NCBI RefSeq assembly: GCF_900142755.1
Contig: NZ_FRCA01000013.1
Span: 1-63,316 of the forward strand
Direction of reading: 5' to 3'
DNA: 63,316 bases
Origin: Halomonas cupida
GTDB taxonomy: Bacteria; Pseudomonadota; Gammaproteobacteria; Pseudomonadales; Halomonadaceae
Shown: positions 17,294 to 25,662 of the stretch, in pieces
Layout of the letters: the number at the start of each line of letters is the position of its first letter
Numbering within the stretch: position 1 is the first letter of the stretch
Notes under the pieces: model-generated
Databases searched by the model: none
What the model was told of the DNA's origin: nothing
What the model saw: only the letters and a program-made list of their open reading frames with translations
Made by a program: the position numbers and the translations under genes

Positions 17294-18184
17294 TCAGGTG
17301 GTTTCGGTCAACTTGTCCTGAGTACGCGTTTCGAAGTCACTGGCATCATGACGTTCGAGCAGTTGTTCGGATGGCTCTCCGAAGGTGCGGTTGACCATCC
17401 GTCCACGCCGTACGCCAGGACGAGCCGCCAACTGCTCTGCCCAGCGCTGGACGTTGGTGTACTCATGCACGGAGAGGAACTCCGCGGCATCATACTGATT
17501 GTTGATCACCAGACCGCCATACCAGGGGAAGATCGCCATGTCGGCGATGCTGTACTCGCTTCCGGCGATGAACTCGTGATTCGCCAGCTGGCGATCAAGA
17601 ACGTCGAGTTGTCGCTTGGTTTCCATGGCATAGCGATTGATGGGATATTCCTGCTTCTCCGGCGCATAGGCATAGAAGTGGCCAAATCCTCCGCCGACGA
17701 AGGGTGCCGACCCCATCTGCCAGAACAGCCAGTTCATGACTTCCGTGCGTGCACGAATATCACTGGGCAGGAAAGCACCGAATTTCTCGGCCAGATAAAG
17801 CAGAATCGAGCCGGACTCGAATACCCGCAACGGCGCCTCCCCACGATGCTCTACCACACTATGATCCACCAGAGCCGGAATCTTTGAATTGGGATTGATA
17901 TCGACAAAACCACTGCCGAACTGATCGCCATCACCAATGCGAATCAACCAGGCATCATACTCGGCACCGCCATGGCCCTGAGCCAGCAACTCCTCAAGCA
18001 GGATGGTCACCTTGACGCCATTGGGCGTACCCAGCGAATAGAGCTGCAGTGGATGCTTGCCGATCGGGAGTTCACGCTCATGGGTGGCGCCGGCAATGGG
18101 GCGGTTGATGCTGGCGAACTGACCACCACTTTCGCCTTCCCACTGCCACACACGGGGTGGTTGATAGCTGGTATCGTTACTCAT
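17294..18184 (-). CDS. yghU: Nu-class glutathione S-transferase, YghU type
   Basis: Glutathione-dependent disulfide-bond oxidoreductase of 296 residues. The N-terminal thioredoxin-like domain contains the nu-class start LYSLGTPNGVKVTILLEEL and the glutathione site NPNSKIPALVD. The C-terminal helical domain begins around LPSDIRARTEVMNWLFWQMG. YghU binds two glutathiones and reduces disulfides or organic peroxides. The ATG at 18184 (MSNDTSYQPPRVWQWE) has GGAG upstream. A TAGACCAGTCTA palindrome 206 bp upstream shares its core with one at the tetR start, which suggests TetR control. A MITE-like element lies between that site and tetR. Confidence 0.92.
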   Translation of the reverse strand: MSNDTSYQPPRVWQWEGESGGQFASINRPIAGATHERELPIGKHPLQLYSLGTPNGVKVTILLEELLAQGHGGAEYDAWLIRIGDGDQFGSGFVDINPNSKIPALVDHSVVEHRGEAPLRVFESGSILLYLAEKFGAFLPSDIRARTEVMNWLFWQMGSAPFVGGGFGHFYAYAPEKQEYPINRYAMETKRQLDVLDRQLANHEFIAGSEYSIADMAIFPWYGGLVINNQYDAAEFLSVHEYTNVQRWAEQLAARPGVRRGRMVNRTFGEPSEQLLERHDASDFETRTQDKLTETT

Positions 18185-18389
18185 CAGGGGTCTCCATGCA
18201 CCTGGTGTCATCAACAGCGTAGATCAAGGCCGGGGCATCCGGTCACCTTTCGAGCCACCGCCATGAACGGCGGTCTTGACCGCAACATGCCCCTTGCCTG
18301 ACGCCTCTCGTTGGTCATACAGCATTGGTCCCAGGCTCTGGTCATGCGGCCTTGAATCCAGGCCGGCAGAGCGATGAGCCACATCGGTG

Positions 18390-18401
18390 TAGACCAGTCT
18401 A
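18390..18401. promoter_or_regulatory. Candidate TetR operator upstream of yghU
   Basis: TAGACCAGTCTA is a palindrome (TAGAC/GTCTA around CA). Its 10-mer TAGACCAGTC recurs exactly at 19233-19242 next to the tetR start. It resembles NemR-type TAGACC boxes. It lies one base outside the left end of MITE copy B. Confidence 0.6.
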
Positions 18402-18402
18402 C

Positions 18403-18575
18403 TATTAACATGGCAATCAAATAGCTCATCCTGATCGATTTGATTGTCGTCCGCACCACACTGGCGCAGATGCTCGGATCTGCTGGTGTGATGCGGTCTC
18501 GCGTCGGCCTGATGGCCGACGGCGGCACTTTCCTGTGCCGCCATTAACCCAACATGAAAGCATGCCGGGTTAATA
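18403..18575. mobile_element. MITE-like palindromic element, copy B
   Basis: A 173-bp copy, same orientation as copy A, with ends TATTAACATGGCA (18403-18415) and TGCCGGGTTAATA (18563-18575). It is nearly identical to copy A inside. It sits in the 450-bp gap between tetR and yghU. No transposase is encoded; short frames inside are by-products of its palindromes. Confidence 0.85.
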
Positions 18576-18634
18576 GTTACTGTGTCATTCGCCACTATTG
18601 ATTTGCATTCACCACTATCGATTAGATGGCGAGA

Positions 18635-19222
18635 TCAGTGGGTCCTGATGCACGCCATCAACGTCTGCTCGAACTCATACAACGGCTGGCAGTCCCGGAC
18701 TGTCTTGGCACGCAACAGCGCCCCCTGCCAGCCCGCCATGACAAAAGCCGCGAGGGCTCCGGCATCGAGATCCCGACGGACACTACCCTCAGCCTGCCCC
18801 TCTCCCAGGCAATCCGCCAGGCACCCTTCCCAGCGCTGGAAGGCCTGCGCCAGAGCGTCACGCAGCACATCACTACGCGACGACATTTCCTGTCCCAGAT
18901 TACCGATCAGGCATCCCCGCGAGTGATCGCAACGCTTCATCTCGCCACGGGAAACCGCCAGCCAGTCTGACACTCGATCCAGAGCCGGACGGGAGGCATC
19001 CTTGAGGACGCCATACAACTGCTGGTCGTTCTCCTCGGCAAAGGACTCGATGACCGCCAGGCCAAAGGCTTCCTTGCTGGCGAAATAGTGATAGAAGGAA
19101 CCCTTGGGCACGCCGGCTTCCTTGAGCACCGCATTGATGCCCGTCGCGTTGTAGCCCTGTTCCGCGATCATGGTCTTGCCGACCTGAATCAGCAGATCGC
19201 GTGCTGGAGAAGTATTGGTCAT
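18635..19222 (-). CDS. TetR/AcrR family regulator, NemR/AcuR-like
   Basis: Repressor of 195 residues. The N-terminal TetR helix-turn-helix spans about residues 8-55 (IAEQGYNATGINAVLKEAG then PKGSFYHYFASKEAFG). The C-terminal ligand domain contains DHSRGCLIGNLGQEMS, a segment typical of the NemR/AcuR group, in which a cysteine senses electrophiles such as quinones or aldehydes. The ATG at 19222 has no good ribosome site, and the operator-like TTAGACCAGTCAA begins ten bases upstream, so the gene is probably self-repressed. It lies in the same direction as yghU, whose upstream region shares the operator core. This fits a role in electrophile or disulfide defence, which is inferred. Confidence 0.88.
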   Translation of the reverse strand: MTNTSPARDLLIQVGKTMIAEQGYNATGINAVLKEAGVPKGSFYHYFASKEAFGLAVIESFAEENDQQLYGVLKDASRPALDRVSDWLAVSRGEMKRCDHSRGCLIGNLGQEMSSRSDVLRDALAQAFQRWEGCLADCLGEGQAEGSVRRDLDAGALAAFVMAGWQGALLRAKTVRDCQPLYEFEQTLMACIRTH

Positions 19223-19231
19223 GGCGCTAGA

Positions 19232-19244
19232 TTAGACCAGTCAA
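19232..19244. promoter_or_regulatory. Candidate TetR autoregulatory operator
   Basis: TTAGACCAGTCAA directly precedes the tetR start codon and shares TAGACCAGTC with 18390-18399. Its position next to the start fits repression of the gene's own promoter. Confidence 0.55.
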
Positions 19245-19273
19245 TTAGCCACCACAACCCTTGTAGAACATTG

Positions 19274-19305
19274 CGAGCCACGGGCAGTCCCCTGCTCGTG
19301 GCTCG
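19274..19305. repeat. Heptad-derived hairpin at the 3' end of the DJ-1 gene
   Basis: CGAGCCACG (19274-19282) pairs with CGTGGCTCG (19297-19305). An inner GCAG/CTGC pairing extends this to a nearly perfect 14-bp stem around a TCCC loop. It lies four bases past the stop of the DJ-1 gene. No T-run follows on either strand. The CGAGCNN words link it to the heptad family. Confidence 0.7.
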
Positions 19306-19308
19306 TAG

Positions 19309-19866
19309 CTACAATAACTCGTTGAACTGCCTCAGCCACTCAGGGTGCGCCGGCCACGCAGGCGCTGTCACATAGTGGCCGCTGGTAACGGCATCGGTCA
19401 CGTCGAGATCAGCGAACTCACCACCGGCAAGCTGGACTTCCGGGGCACAGGCGGGATAGGCCGATATGCGATAACCATCGAGTCGCACTGCCGCCGCCAA
19501 TAACTGTGCACCATGGCAGATGGCGGCTACTGGCTTCTCGGCATCAACGAAATGGCGCACCATCTCCAGCACTCGCTGGTCGAGGCGCAGGTATTCGGGG
19601 GCACGTCCACCGGGAATCACCAGACCGTCGTAGTCCGCCAGAGTGACGTCGGCAAAGGTTTCATTGAGTGCAAAATGATGGCCCGGCTTCTCGGTGTAGG
19701 TCTGATCGCCCTCGAAATCATGAATGGCGGTCTTGACCGTGTCACCTTCGCGTTTGTCGGGGCAGACAGCGTCAACCCGGTGGCCCATCGCCTGCAGCGC
19801 CTGGAAAGGCACCATCACTTCGTAGTCTTCCACGAAATCACCCGCAATCAACAGTAGTCTTGCCAT
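19309..19866 (-). CDS. DJ-1/PfpI family protein
   Basis: Cytoplasmic protein of 185 residues with the DJ-1/PfpI flavodoxin-like fold. The nucleophile elbow is AAICHGAQLL with Cys117, and the acidic partner of the active site lies in the first helix (DFVEDYE). YDGLVIPGGRAPEYLR is the typical central strand-turn. Members are glyoxalase/deglycase-like enzymes or stress chaperones, and the exact activity cannot be read here. The ATG at 19866 (MARLLLIAGDF) has GAGGAG upstream; the longer frame begins with MKQEELDD inside the leader. A heptad-derived hairpin follows the stop. Upstream is a 344-bp gap before the divergent DUF3108 gene. Confidence 0.9.
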   Translation of the reverse strand: MARLLLIAGDFVEDYEVMVPFQALQAMGHRVDAVCPDKREGDTVKTAIHDFEGDQTYTEKPGHHFALNETFADVTLADYDGLVIPGGRAPEYLRLDQRVLEMVRHFVDAEKPVAAICHGAQLLAAAVRLDGYRISAYPACAPEVQLAGGEFADLDVTDAVTSGHYVTAPAWPAHPEWLRQFNELL

Positions 19867-20210
19867 ATCGTCAAGCTCCTCTTGTTTCATCTGGCAACTG
19901 TTTCACCCAGCAACTGAATGGATGTCACAATGCTGGGTGCTATGGGCTCTCTGGACTCTCCGGGAGCGCTGACTGCTTATGCAGCTCTATTTACGCAACC
20001 CTATATGTGCACAACCTCGTATTTACGCAGTCAGGCAACCACGCGATCATGCTGTATTGCAGCGTACTCCTTGTCCTGGAGACTCGCCACCTCGGACAAC
20101 ACACTGCAGCAGACAGAGCATTCCAGCGGAACCTTTCGCGCCTCCGGGTATCCGAGAATCAACCAGTGATGCCATATCCACTCCCATCCAGATGGCTGAA
20201 TCGACTGCCC
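19867..20210. promoter_or_regulatory. Divergent region between the DJ-1 and DUF3108 genes
   Basis: No gene is seen. The 10-mer TATTTACGCA occurs twice in direct orientation at 19988-19997 and 20020-20029. The spacing is 32 bp, about three helical turns, which would suit a regulator binding direct repeats. The region is otherwise unremarkable. Confidence 0.4.
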
Positions 20211-20903
20211 ATGTCTTCAACCAGGCGTACTTCATTGTTCAAGCCGGCACGACCACGCATTGCCGGACTGATCGGCAGCTGTCTACTGTCGCTACTGGCT
20301 CTGGCCAGTACGGCATATGCCGGTGCTCCCCAGGCCTTTGATGCCCGCTATCACCTGGCCGTCGATGGCTGGCCGGATGCCGATATCGAACACCGAGTCT
20401 CCCGCGAGGGCGGACACTGGCTGAGCGAGATGCACGCCAATGTCGCTGTCGCCGGGGGCAACGAAAGCTCTCGATTCATCGAGGATGGTGACCAGCTTCG
20501 TGCTCTCAGCTATCGCAGCAATTATCGTATGCTGGGCGTCGGCAAGGACTACCGGCTCGGCCAGGAGCAGTTGGCGCAGGTTCCCGATCGCCAGACGGCA
20601 CTGATCAACCTCGCCCGCCAGGCCCAGGAGAGTCACTGTCGGAGCGACTGCAGCGTACGCTTCATCGATTACAAGGGACGCGAGGAAACCATGGACTGGA
20701 GGTCCATCGACAATGTCCCGGTTGCGGTCAACGGTCAGACCGTAGAGGCCCCCACCATCAAGCTGCAGAACCCGGATAAGCAGGACCGCTACATGGTCAT
20801 CAGCTTCCACCCGGAGATTCCCGGCCTGATCCTGCGCCTCGACTATTTCAAGCATGACGAACAGGTGAGCCGTATGAGCCTTTCCTCACTCGAGCAGCAC
20901 TGA
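20211..20903 (+). CDS. Exported DUF3108-like protein
   Basis: Predicted periplasmic protein of about 230 residues. A basic N-terminal stretch (SLFKPARPRIAG) leads into a hydrophobic signal core (LIGSCLLSLLALASTAYA) with likely cleavage before GAPQ. The mature part begins FDARYHLAVDGWPDADIEHR and ends with ISFHPEIPGLILRLDYFK, a layout seen in DUF3108 proteins, which are probably beta-rich and of unknown role. The start is unsure: ATG 20211 gives a normal signal peptide, and ATG 20169 would add 14 residues. Neither has a strong ribosome site. Two cysteines (SHCRSDCS) could form a disulfide. Single gene; no functional clue from neighbours. Confidence 0.65.
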   Translation: MSSTRRTSLFKPARPRIAGLIGSCLLSLLALASTAYAGAPQAFDARYHLAVDGWPDADIEHRVSREGGHWLSEMHANVAVAGGNESSRFIEDGDQLRALSYRSNYRMLGVGKDYRLGQEQLAQVPDRQTALINLARQAQESHCRSDCSVRFIDYKGREETMDWRSIDNVPVAVNGQTVEAPTIKLQNPDKQDRYMVISFHPEIPGLILRLDYFKHDEQVSRMSLSSLEQH

Positions 20904-21228
20904 TTGATCTCGGTCAGCACTCGTCAACCGCTCCGTTCAGCGCCTCACTGTGCCCCATGATCTGCTGGAGCTATTGCCTTCCGGCGCCATGGTCTTCGGA
21001 AACCATAGATAGTCTTGCGAAACCATAGTCTTGCGAAATGGGGCCTTCTGGAACGGTTGTCTTTCGGAGCCGTGGCCTCCTGGAGCTGTTGTCTTTCGGA
21101 GCCGTGGCCTCCTGGAACTATGGTCTCCCTTGCTGAATCGCTGAAACTGCATACAATCAATGCCTTCCCGACCCGACCGCCTTCCGAGGCGGTTGGTCGT
21201 TTCTGTGGACGAGAAAGGAAGCTCCCCC
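20904..21228. repeat. Intergenic region with 32-bp tandem repeats before lysO
   Basis: Two 32-bp copies (21050-21081 and 21082-21113) begin GGAACGGTTGTCTTTCGGAG and GGAGCTGTTGTCTTTCGGAG. A partial third (21114-21129) follows, and related degenerate sequence lies upstream from about 20965. The minus-strand frame through it is compositionally odd and is not taken as a gene. The lysO ribosome site begins about 90 bp later. Confidence 0.7.
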
Positions 21229-22155
21229 ATGTTCAGCGGTCTCCTGATCGTGTTGTTGCCGCTGGTGCTCGGCTACCTGGTGCCTGTACACAACAGCCGA
21301 GTCATGAACGCCATAAACCGTGGCGTCAGCCTGTCCATCTACGCCATCCTGATGTTGATGGGCCTGAGCCTGGCCGGGCTCCCCGACCTGGCTGCGCAGC
21401 TTTCACGCATGGGCGGCCAGGCATTGACGCTGTTCACGGTGATTACCCTATGCAATCTGCTGGCACTGGGTTGGCTATCGCACCGCCTGCAACTGGATCT
21501 CGGCAGACCCCAGATCGTCAGCAATGCCCCAACCAGCAAGATCGCTGCACTGGCCGGTTCGTTATCGCTGGTGGGTGTCGTTCTTGCCGGCATCGCGCTG
21601 GGCCTGGTACTGAAGCCCTTTGTCGGTGAAGCGCTGTTCGGCGGCGCCGAGAGCCTCGCCGAATGGGTGCTGTACCTGTTGCTGGGACTGATCGGCTGCC
21701 AACTGCGTAATTCTGGCATGCCACTCAAACAGATCCTGCTCAACCGCCACGGGCTGTTCATTGCCGTGACGCTTGCCCTGAGTTCACTGCTCGGCGGTCT
21801 ACTCGCCGCCCCACTGCTGGACCTGCGCTGGAACGAAGGCCTGGCCATGGCTGCGGGTTTTGGCTGGTACTCATTGTCCGGCATCCTGATCGGCGAACAC
21901 CTCGGCCCGGTGCTGGGCGGTGTGGCCTTCTTCAACGACCTGACTCGCGAACTGATGGCCTTTGTGCTGATTCCGCTGGTTATCCAGCGTATGGCGCCGC
22001 TGGCAATCGGCTATGGAGGCGCCACGTCCATGGACTTCACTCTGCCGGTCATTCAGCAGCATGGCGGCGTGGCCTGTGTCCCCATCGCCGTAGTCAGCGG
22101 CTTCCTGTTGTCATTACTGTCGCCGCCACTGATCCTGTTTCTGCTGTCCCTGTAG
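21229..22155 (+). CDS. lysO: LysO family lysine exporter
   Basis: Inner-membrane protein of 308 residues and about eight to ten helices, of the LysO (YbjE) family, which exports L-lysine and its analogues. Visible family marks are the N-terminal half ending SLSIYAILMLMGLSLAG, the central loop DLGRPQIVSNAPTSK, and the C-terminal half with FGWYSLSGILIGEHLGPVLG and GGATSMDFTLPVIQ. These include conserved polar residues within membrane segments. The ATG at 21229 follows AAGGAAG by seven bases; the longer frame from 21160 is not needed. The leader holds 32-bp tandem repeats. A LacI-type regulator follows 101 bp downstream in the same direction, with no evident link. Confidence 0.88.
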   Translation: MFSGLLIVLLPLVLGYLVPVHNSRVMNAINRGVSLSIYAILMLMGLSLAGLPDLAAQLSRMGGQALTLFTVITLCNLLALGWLSHRLQLDLGRPQIVSNAPTSKIAALAGSLSLVGVVLAGIALGLVLKPFVGEALFGGAESLAEWVLYLLLGLIGCQLRNSGMPLKQILLNRHGLFIAVTLALSSLLGGLLAAPLLDLRWNEGLAMAAGFGWYSLSGILIGEHLGPVLGGVAFFNDLTRELMAFVLIPLVIQRMAPLAIGYGGATSMDFTLPVIQQHGGVACVPIAVVSGFLLSLLSPPLILFLLSL

Positions 22156-22256
22156 GCATCTGCAGGTTTCGATCCGTGGCCCGTCCTGACCGCATGCATG
22201 CTGACAGGCCAACGAGCAATCCGTATGCTGAACGCCTCACTGAACGGAAGGTTGCC

Positions 22257-23312
22257 GTGACACCACCCGACCGGCGAATGACTCTCAAGGACCTCGCGCG
22301 CGAGCTGGGCGTCTCCACCGCGAGTGTTTCCAATGCCTTCAATCGCCCTGATCAACTGTCCCGCGAGCTGCGCCAGCATATCCTCAGCGAGGCGCGCCGC
22401 ATGGGCTATCCGGGCCCGGACGCGCGAGCCCGCATGCTGCGCACTGGTCGCTCGCGAATCATCGCCGTGGTGCTGGCGGAGACGCTGACCTACAGCCTCA
22501 ATGACGCCGTTTCCAGTGAACTCCTCACCGGCGTCACCGAAGTCCTGGACGCCCACGGTCATACCCTGTTGCTGCTGTCCGGACGTCAGCCGGGTTCGCG
22601 CCAGATGCCAGCCTCGTCGAGCATGGCCGATGGCTTCATCGTCTATGGCTTGATGCCCGATGACCATATGATGAGCGAGCTGCCCGCCCATCGCCCATTG
22701 GTTGCCGTGGATTTCCACATCAACGGCCGTCCTACCGTGCATATCGATAATGAACCGGCCTCCTGGGCGATCACCAGGCATGCTCTGCGCCACCCACCGA
22801 AGCGCGTCGGTATTGTCTGTCTGCGACTGTCGGCCACGCCCCACAACGGCCGTCTGACGGCCGGCCATGACTGGCTCAGCGCTCAGAGCACCATCACCCG
22901 CTCTCGGCTGGATGGTTGCTTCCGCGCGCTGGAAGACCATGGCCTGAATCGCGACGATATCCCGCTGTGGAACATCGAGGAAAACACCCATGCAGTCTGC
23001 GCCCCGGTGATCGAGGAAATTCTCAACCTCCCGCCGGATCAACGCCCTGATCTGCTGTTGTGTATGTCCGACCGGATCGCGCTGACCGCCCTGACTCTGG
23101 CCGAGCAACGTGGCATCCGAGTACCCGAGGATCTGCGTCTGACCGGCTTCGACGGCATAGAAGAGGGCCAGTACCGGGCCCCACGCTTGACCACGGTACG
23201 CCAGGACAGCATCGAGAAGGGACGCATGGCCGCGCGCATGGTCCTCGGGCTCGACACCCCCAGTGACCGTCTGCTGAACACCAGCCTGCTGATCGGGGAA
23301 ACCTGCCCCTGA
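22257..23312 (+). CDS. LacI family transcriptional regulator
   Basis: DNA-binding regulator of about 351 residues. The N-terminal LacI helix-turn-helix is MTLKDLARELGVSTASVSNAFN with hinge-like KARRMGYPGP-type sequence, and the periplasmic-binding-fold effector domain runs from about residue 65 to the end. The best start is the GTG at 22257, five bases after GGAAGG; an ATG at 22278 lies just inside the DNA-binding domain. Effector unknown: LacI family members usually bind sugars or nucleosides, and no such genes adjoin it here. It is distinct from the Cra-like regulator at 52480. It may belong with lysO upstream only by position. Confidence 0.85.
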   Translation: MTPPDRRMTLKDLARELGVSTASVSNAFNRPDQLSRELRQHILSEARRMGYPGPDARARMLRTGRSRIIAVVLAETLTYSLNDAVSSELLTGVTEVLDAHGHTLLLLSGRQPGSRQMPASSSMADGFIVYGLMPDDHMMSELPAHRPLVAVDFHINGRPTVHIDNEPASWAITRHALRHPPKRVGIVCLRLSATPHNGRLTAGHDWLSAQSTITRSRLDGCFRALEDHGLNRDDIPLWNIEENTHAVCAPVIEEILNLPPDQRPDLLLCMSDRIALTALTLAEQRGIRVPEDLRLTGFDGIEEGQYRAPRLTTVRQDSIEKGRMAARMVLGLDTPSDRLLNTSLLIGETCP

Positions 23313-23488
23313 GCCGCCGAATTGCCGCCAACTGCACAATGATTTCACCATTGCTGCCGCTTTTCACCATGCTGTGATGGCATGCTGTCGGCATGAATTC
23401 GACGCGATACGGAGACACCACCGCGGGTGGTGCCGGTCTCGTCTGCTACCGACGTCGGCTGAACGGCCTCTTTGGAGTCATCCTCTTC

Positions 23489-24928
23489 ATGTTAGCGAAA
23501 CGCCTGCTGCGGCCCGCATTTTCACGGCTCGGCCTCAAGCTCTTCGCCATTATCCTGGTGGTCAATGTAGCCATCGCCGGACTGGTTTTCGTCGCGATTT
23601 CACGCAGCCTCGACCAAGGTTTCATCGAATATCTCGACCACGCCCAGACCCGGCGCGCCGAAACCCTGGCGGAAGGCCTCGGCGAGGCCTGGTCACGCCG
23701 TCAGGACTGGCAGTGGCTGCGCCAGTCACCACGTGCCTGGCACCACCTGGTACGCCGCCAGCTATGGCCGACCGACAATCTTCCACCGGTCAGCATCGAA
23801 GGGAATCTTGGCGATCCCCGGGACTTCGTACTCCACGATGCCAACGGGCTGCCGGTGATCGGGCTGCCCCCCAATGATGACGATATCTCGGCAGAACTGC
23901 GCTGGTTGCCGGTGATGAGTAATGACGAGCAGGTCGGCACCCTGGGCTACCGGCCACCAGAGCAGTTGATGGCGCGCATGGACCGGCTGTTTCTGAACCA
24001 GCAGCGGCGCAACCTGACAATCATCATTGCAGCCCTCGCGCTGGCTTCACTATTGCTGGCCGCCGCACTTTCCTGGTGGCTGGGACGCCGCGCCCGTGGC
24101 ATGGCCATGGCCACGCGTCGCCTCACCGAAGGCGACTACAGTATCCGCCTGCCCGTACGTGGCCGCGATGAGCTGTCCAGCCTGTCCCACGACTTCAACG
24201 TGCTGGCCGAAACCCTTGAGGCCAGCCGCGAGGCGCGTACACGTTGGGTGTCGGATACCGCCCACGAATTACGTACCCCGCTGGCGGTACTGCGAGGCGA
24301 GATCGAAGCCATGCAGGATGGCATTCGCCCGCTGAATCAGGACAACCTTCACTCGCTGGCCCAGGAGGTCAGCCAACTGGAACGTCTGGTGGCGGATCTG
24401 CGCCTGTTGTCGCAAAGCGATGCCGGTGCCCTGGAGGTTCAACTGGCCCCACTGGATCTCGCCGAGAGCCTGACATCACGGCTCGAGGAAGCCAGAGGTT
24501 GGCTGGATGACCATGGCCTGCAACTCGAATACGAACTTCAGGGACCCGCCTGGATACGCGGTGATATGCAGCGCCTGCGCCAGCTGTGGAGCAATCTGCT
24601 CGACAACACCTGCGCCTATACCCAGGCCCCCGGCAAGGTAAAGGTCAGCCTGACACGTCAGCTGGATCACTGGGTGCTGCGCCTGGAGGACAGCTCCCCG
24701 GGGGTACCAGCCTCCGAATTGCCGCGACTGACGGAACGCCTGTATCGTGTCGAAGGTTCGCGCAGCCGTGCCAGTGGCGGCAGTGGTCTGGGCTTGTCGA
24801 TTGCCACGGCTCTGGCCCGTGCCCACGATGCCGACATGCAGCCCACCCAGTCATCATTGGGTGGGTTATGCTGGACATTGCGTTTTCCTGCACTGGCCGC
24901 GCACCAGCAACACGAGGATGAGGAATGA
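23489..24928 (+). CDS. baeS: Sensor histidine kinase BaeS-like
   Basis: Membrane-bound sensor kinase of 479 residues for envelope stress. Two membrane helices (about residues 15-40 and 170-195) enclose a periplasmic sensor. HAMP (GRRARGMAMATRRLTEGDYS), HisKA with the phosphoryl-accepting histidine in VSDTAHELRTPLAVL, and a catalytic domain with GGSGLGLSIATALA follow. The N-terminus (FSRLGLKLFAIILVV then ISRSLDQGFIEYL) resembles BaeS. The start at 23489 has GGAG about 13 bases upstream, so it is less certain than most; an upstream ATG at 23393 lacks any site. It overlaps the regulator gene by 4 bp (ATGA), so the two are coupled. The Spy-like chaperone at 27357 supports a Bae role. Confidence 0.88.
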   Translation: MLAKRLLRPAFSRLGLKLFAIILVVNVAIAGLVFVAISRSLDQGFIEYLDHAQTRRAETLAEGLGEAWSRRQDWQWLRQSPRAWHHLVRRQLWPTDNLPPVSIEGNLGDPRDFVLHDANGLPVIGLPPNDDDISAELRWLPVMSNDEQVGTLGYRPPEQLMARMDRLFLNQQRRNLTIIIAALALASLLLAAALSWWLGRRARGMAMATRRLTEGDYSIRLPVRGRDELSSLSHDFNVLAETLEASREARTRWVSDTAHELRTPLAVLRGEIEAMQDGIRPLNQDNLHSLAQEVSQLERLVADLRLLSQSDAGALEVQLAPLDLAESLTSRLEEARGWLDDHGLQLEYELQGPAWIRGDMQRLRQLWSNLLDNTCAYTQAPGKVKVSLTRQLDHWVLRLEDSSPGVPASELPRLTERLYRVEGSRSRASGGSGLGLSIATALARAHDADMQPTQSSLGGLCWTLRFPALAAHQQHEDEE

Positions 24929-25629
24929 CTGAAGCGCCCATCGCCCACGACCAGATCCTGATTGTCGAGGATGAACCCAAGATCGCCCGGCTGGTGGCCG
25001 ACTACCTGAATGGCAGCGGCTACCGGACTCACCACATCGACCACGGCGATGAGGTCATTGGCTGGTTGAGCGAGATCGAGGAGCGCCCCCAACTGGTGCT
25101 GCTCGACCTCATGCTGCCCGGCACCGATGGTCTGACCCTGTGCCGCGAGATCCGTCAGCGCTGGCCCCGAATCGCGGTGATCATGCTCACGGCCAGGGTC
25201 GAGGAGGTCGATCGACTGCTGGGGCTGGAACTGGGGGCGGATGACTATATCTGCAAACCCTTCAGCCCGCGCGAAGTGGTCGCCAGAGCCAAGGCAGTAC
25301 TGCGCCGCAGCCAGGCTCTGGACACATCTGTTGCCGGCCATGACCTGGTACTGGACGACAGCGGCTGGCGGGCGCTGGCCGATGGCCAGGACCTGGGGCT
25401 GACCGCCGTGGAATTCCAGTTGCTCAAGGTCATGATGCAGTCACCGGGGCGCATCTTCGCTCGTGAGCAATTGATGGATCACATGTACCGCGATCACCGC
25501 ATCGTCTCCGAGCGCACCGTCGACAGTCATGTAAAGAAGCTGCGCAAGAAGATTGCCGATATCTGGCCGGAGCGCGAAATCATCCGCTCGGTCTATGGTG
25601 TAGGCTACAAGTATCAGCCCGAGGAGTGA
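24925..25629 (+). CDS. baeR: Response regulator BaeR-like (OmpR family)
   Basis: Two-domain response regulator of 234 residues. The receiver domain has the acidic pair in ILIVEDEPKIARL, the phospho-acceptor aspartate in LVLLDLMLPGTDG, and the conserved lysine in DYICKPFSPREV. The C-terminal OmpR/PhoB winged helix ends SVYGVGYKY. It overlaps baeS by 4 bp and is certainly its partner. BaeR activates efflux and chaperone genes such as spy in enterobacteria, and the Spy-like gene 1.7 kb downstream fits that pattern. Specific naming as BaeR rests on overall similarity and context. Confidence 0.9.
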   Translation: MTEAPIAHDQILIVEDEPKIARLVADYLNGSGYRTHHIDHGDEVIGWLSEIEERPQLVLLDLMLPGTDGLTLCREIRQRWPRIAVIMLTARVEEVDRLLGLELGADDYICKPFSPREVVARAKAVLRRSQALDTSVAGHDLVLDDSGWRALADGQDLGLTAVEFQLLKVMMQSPGRIFAREQLMDHMYRDHRIVSERTVDSHVKKLRKKIADIWPEREIIRSVYGVGYKYQPEE

Positions 25630-25662
25630 TTGCCCGGGAGCATAGCCCCTACGAGGTCCCGC

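Noticed and set aside
20937..21230. A 97-residue minus-strand frame rich in Arg and Ser across the 32-bp repeats.
   Set aside because: It is produced by the tandem repeats, has no start signal, and lies in the lysO leader.
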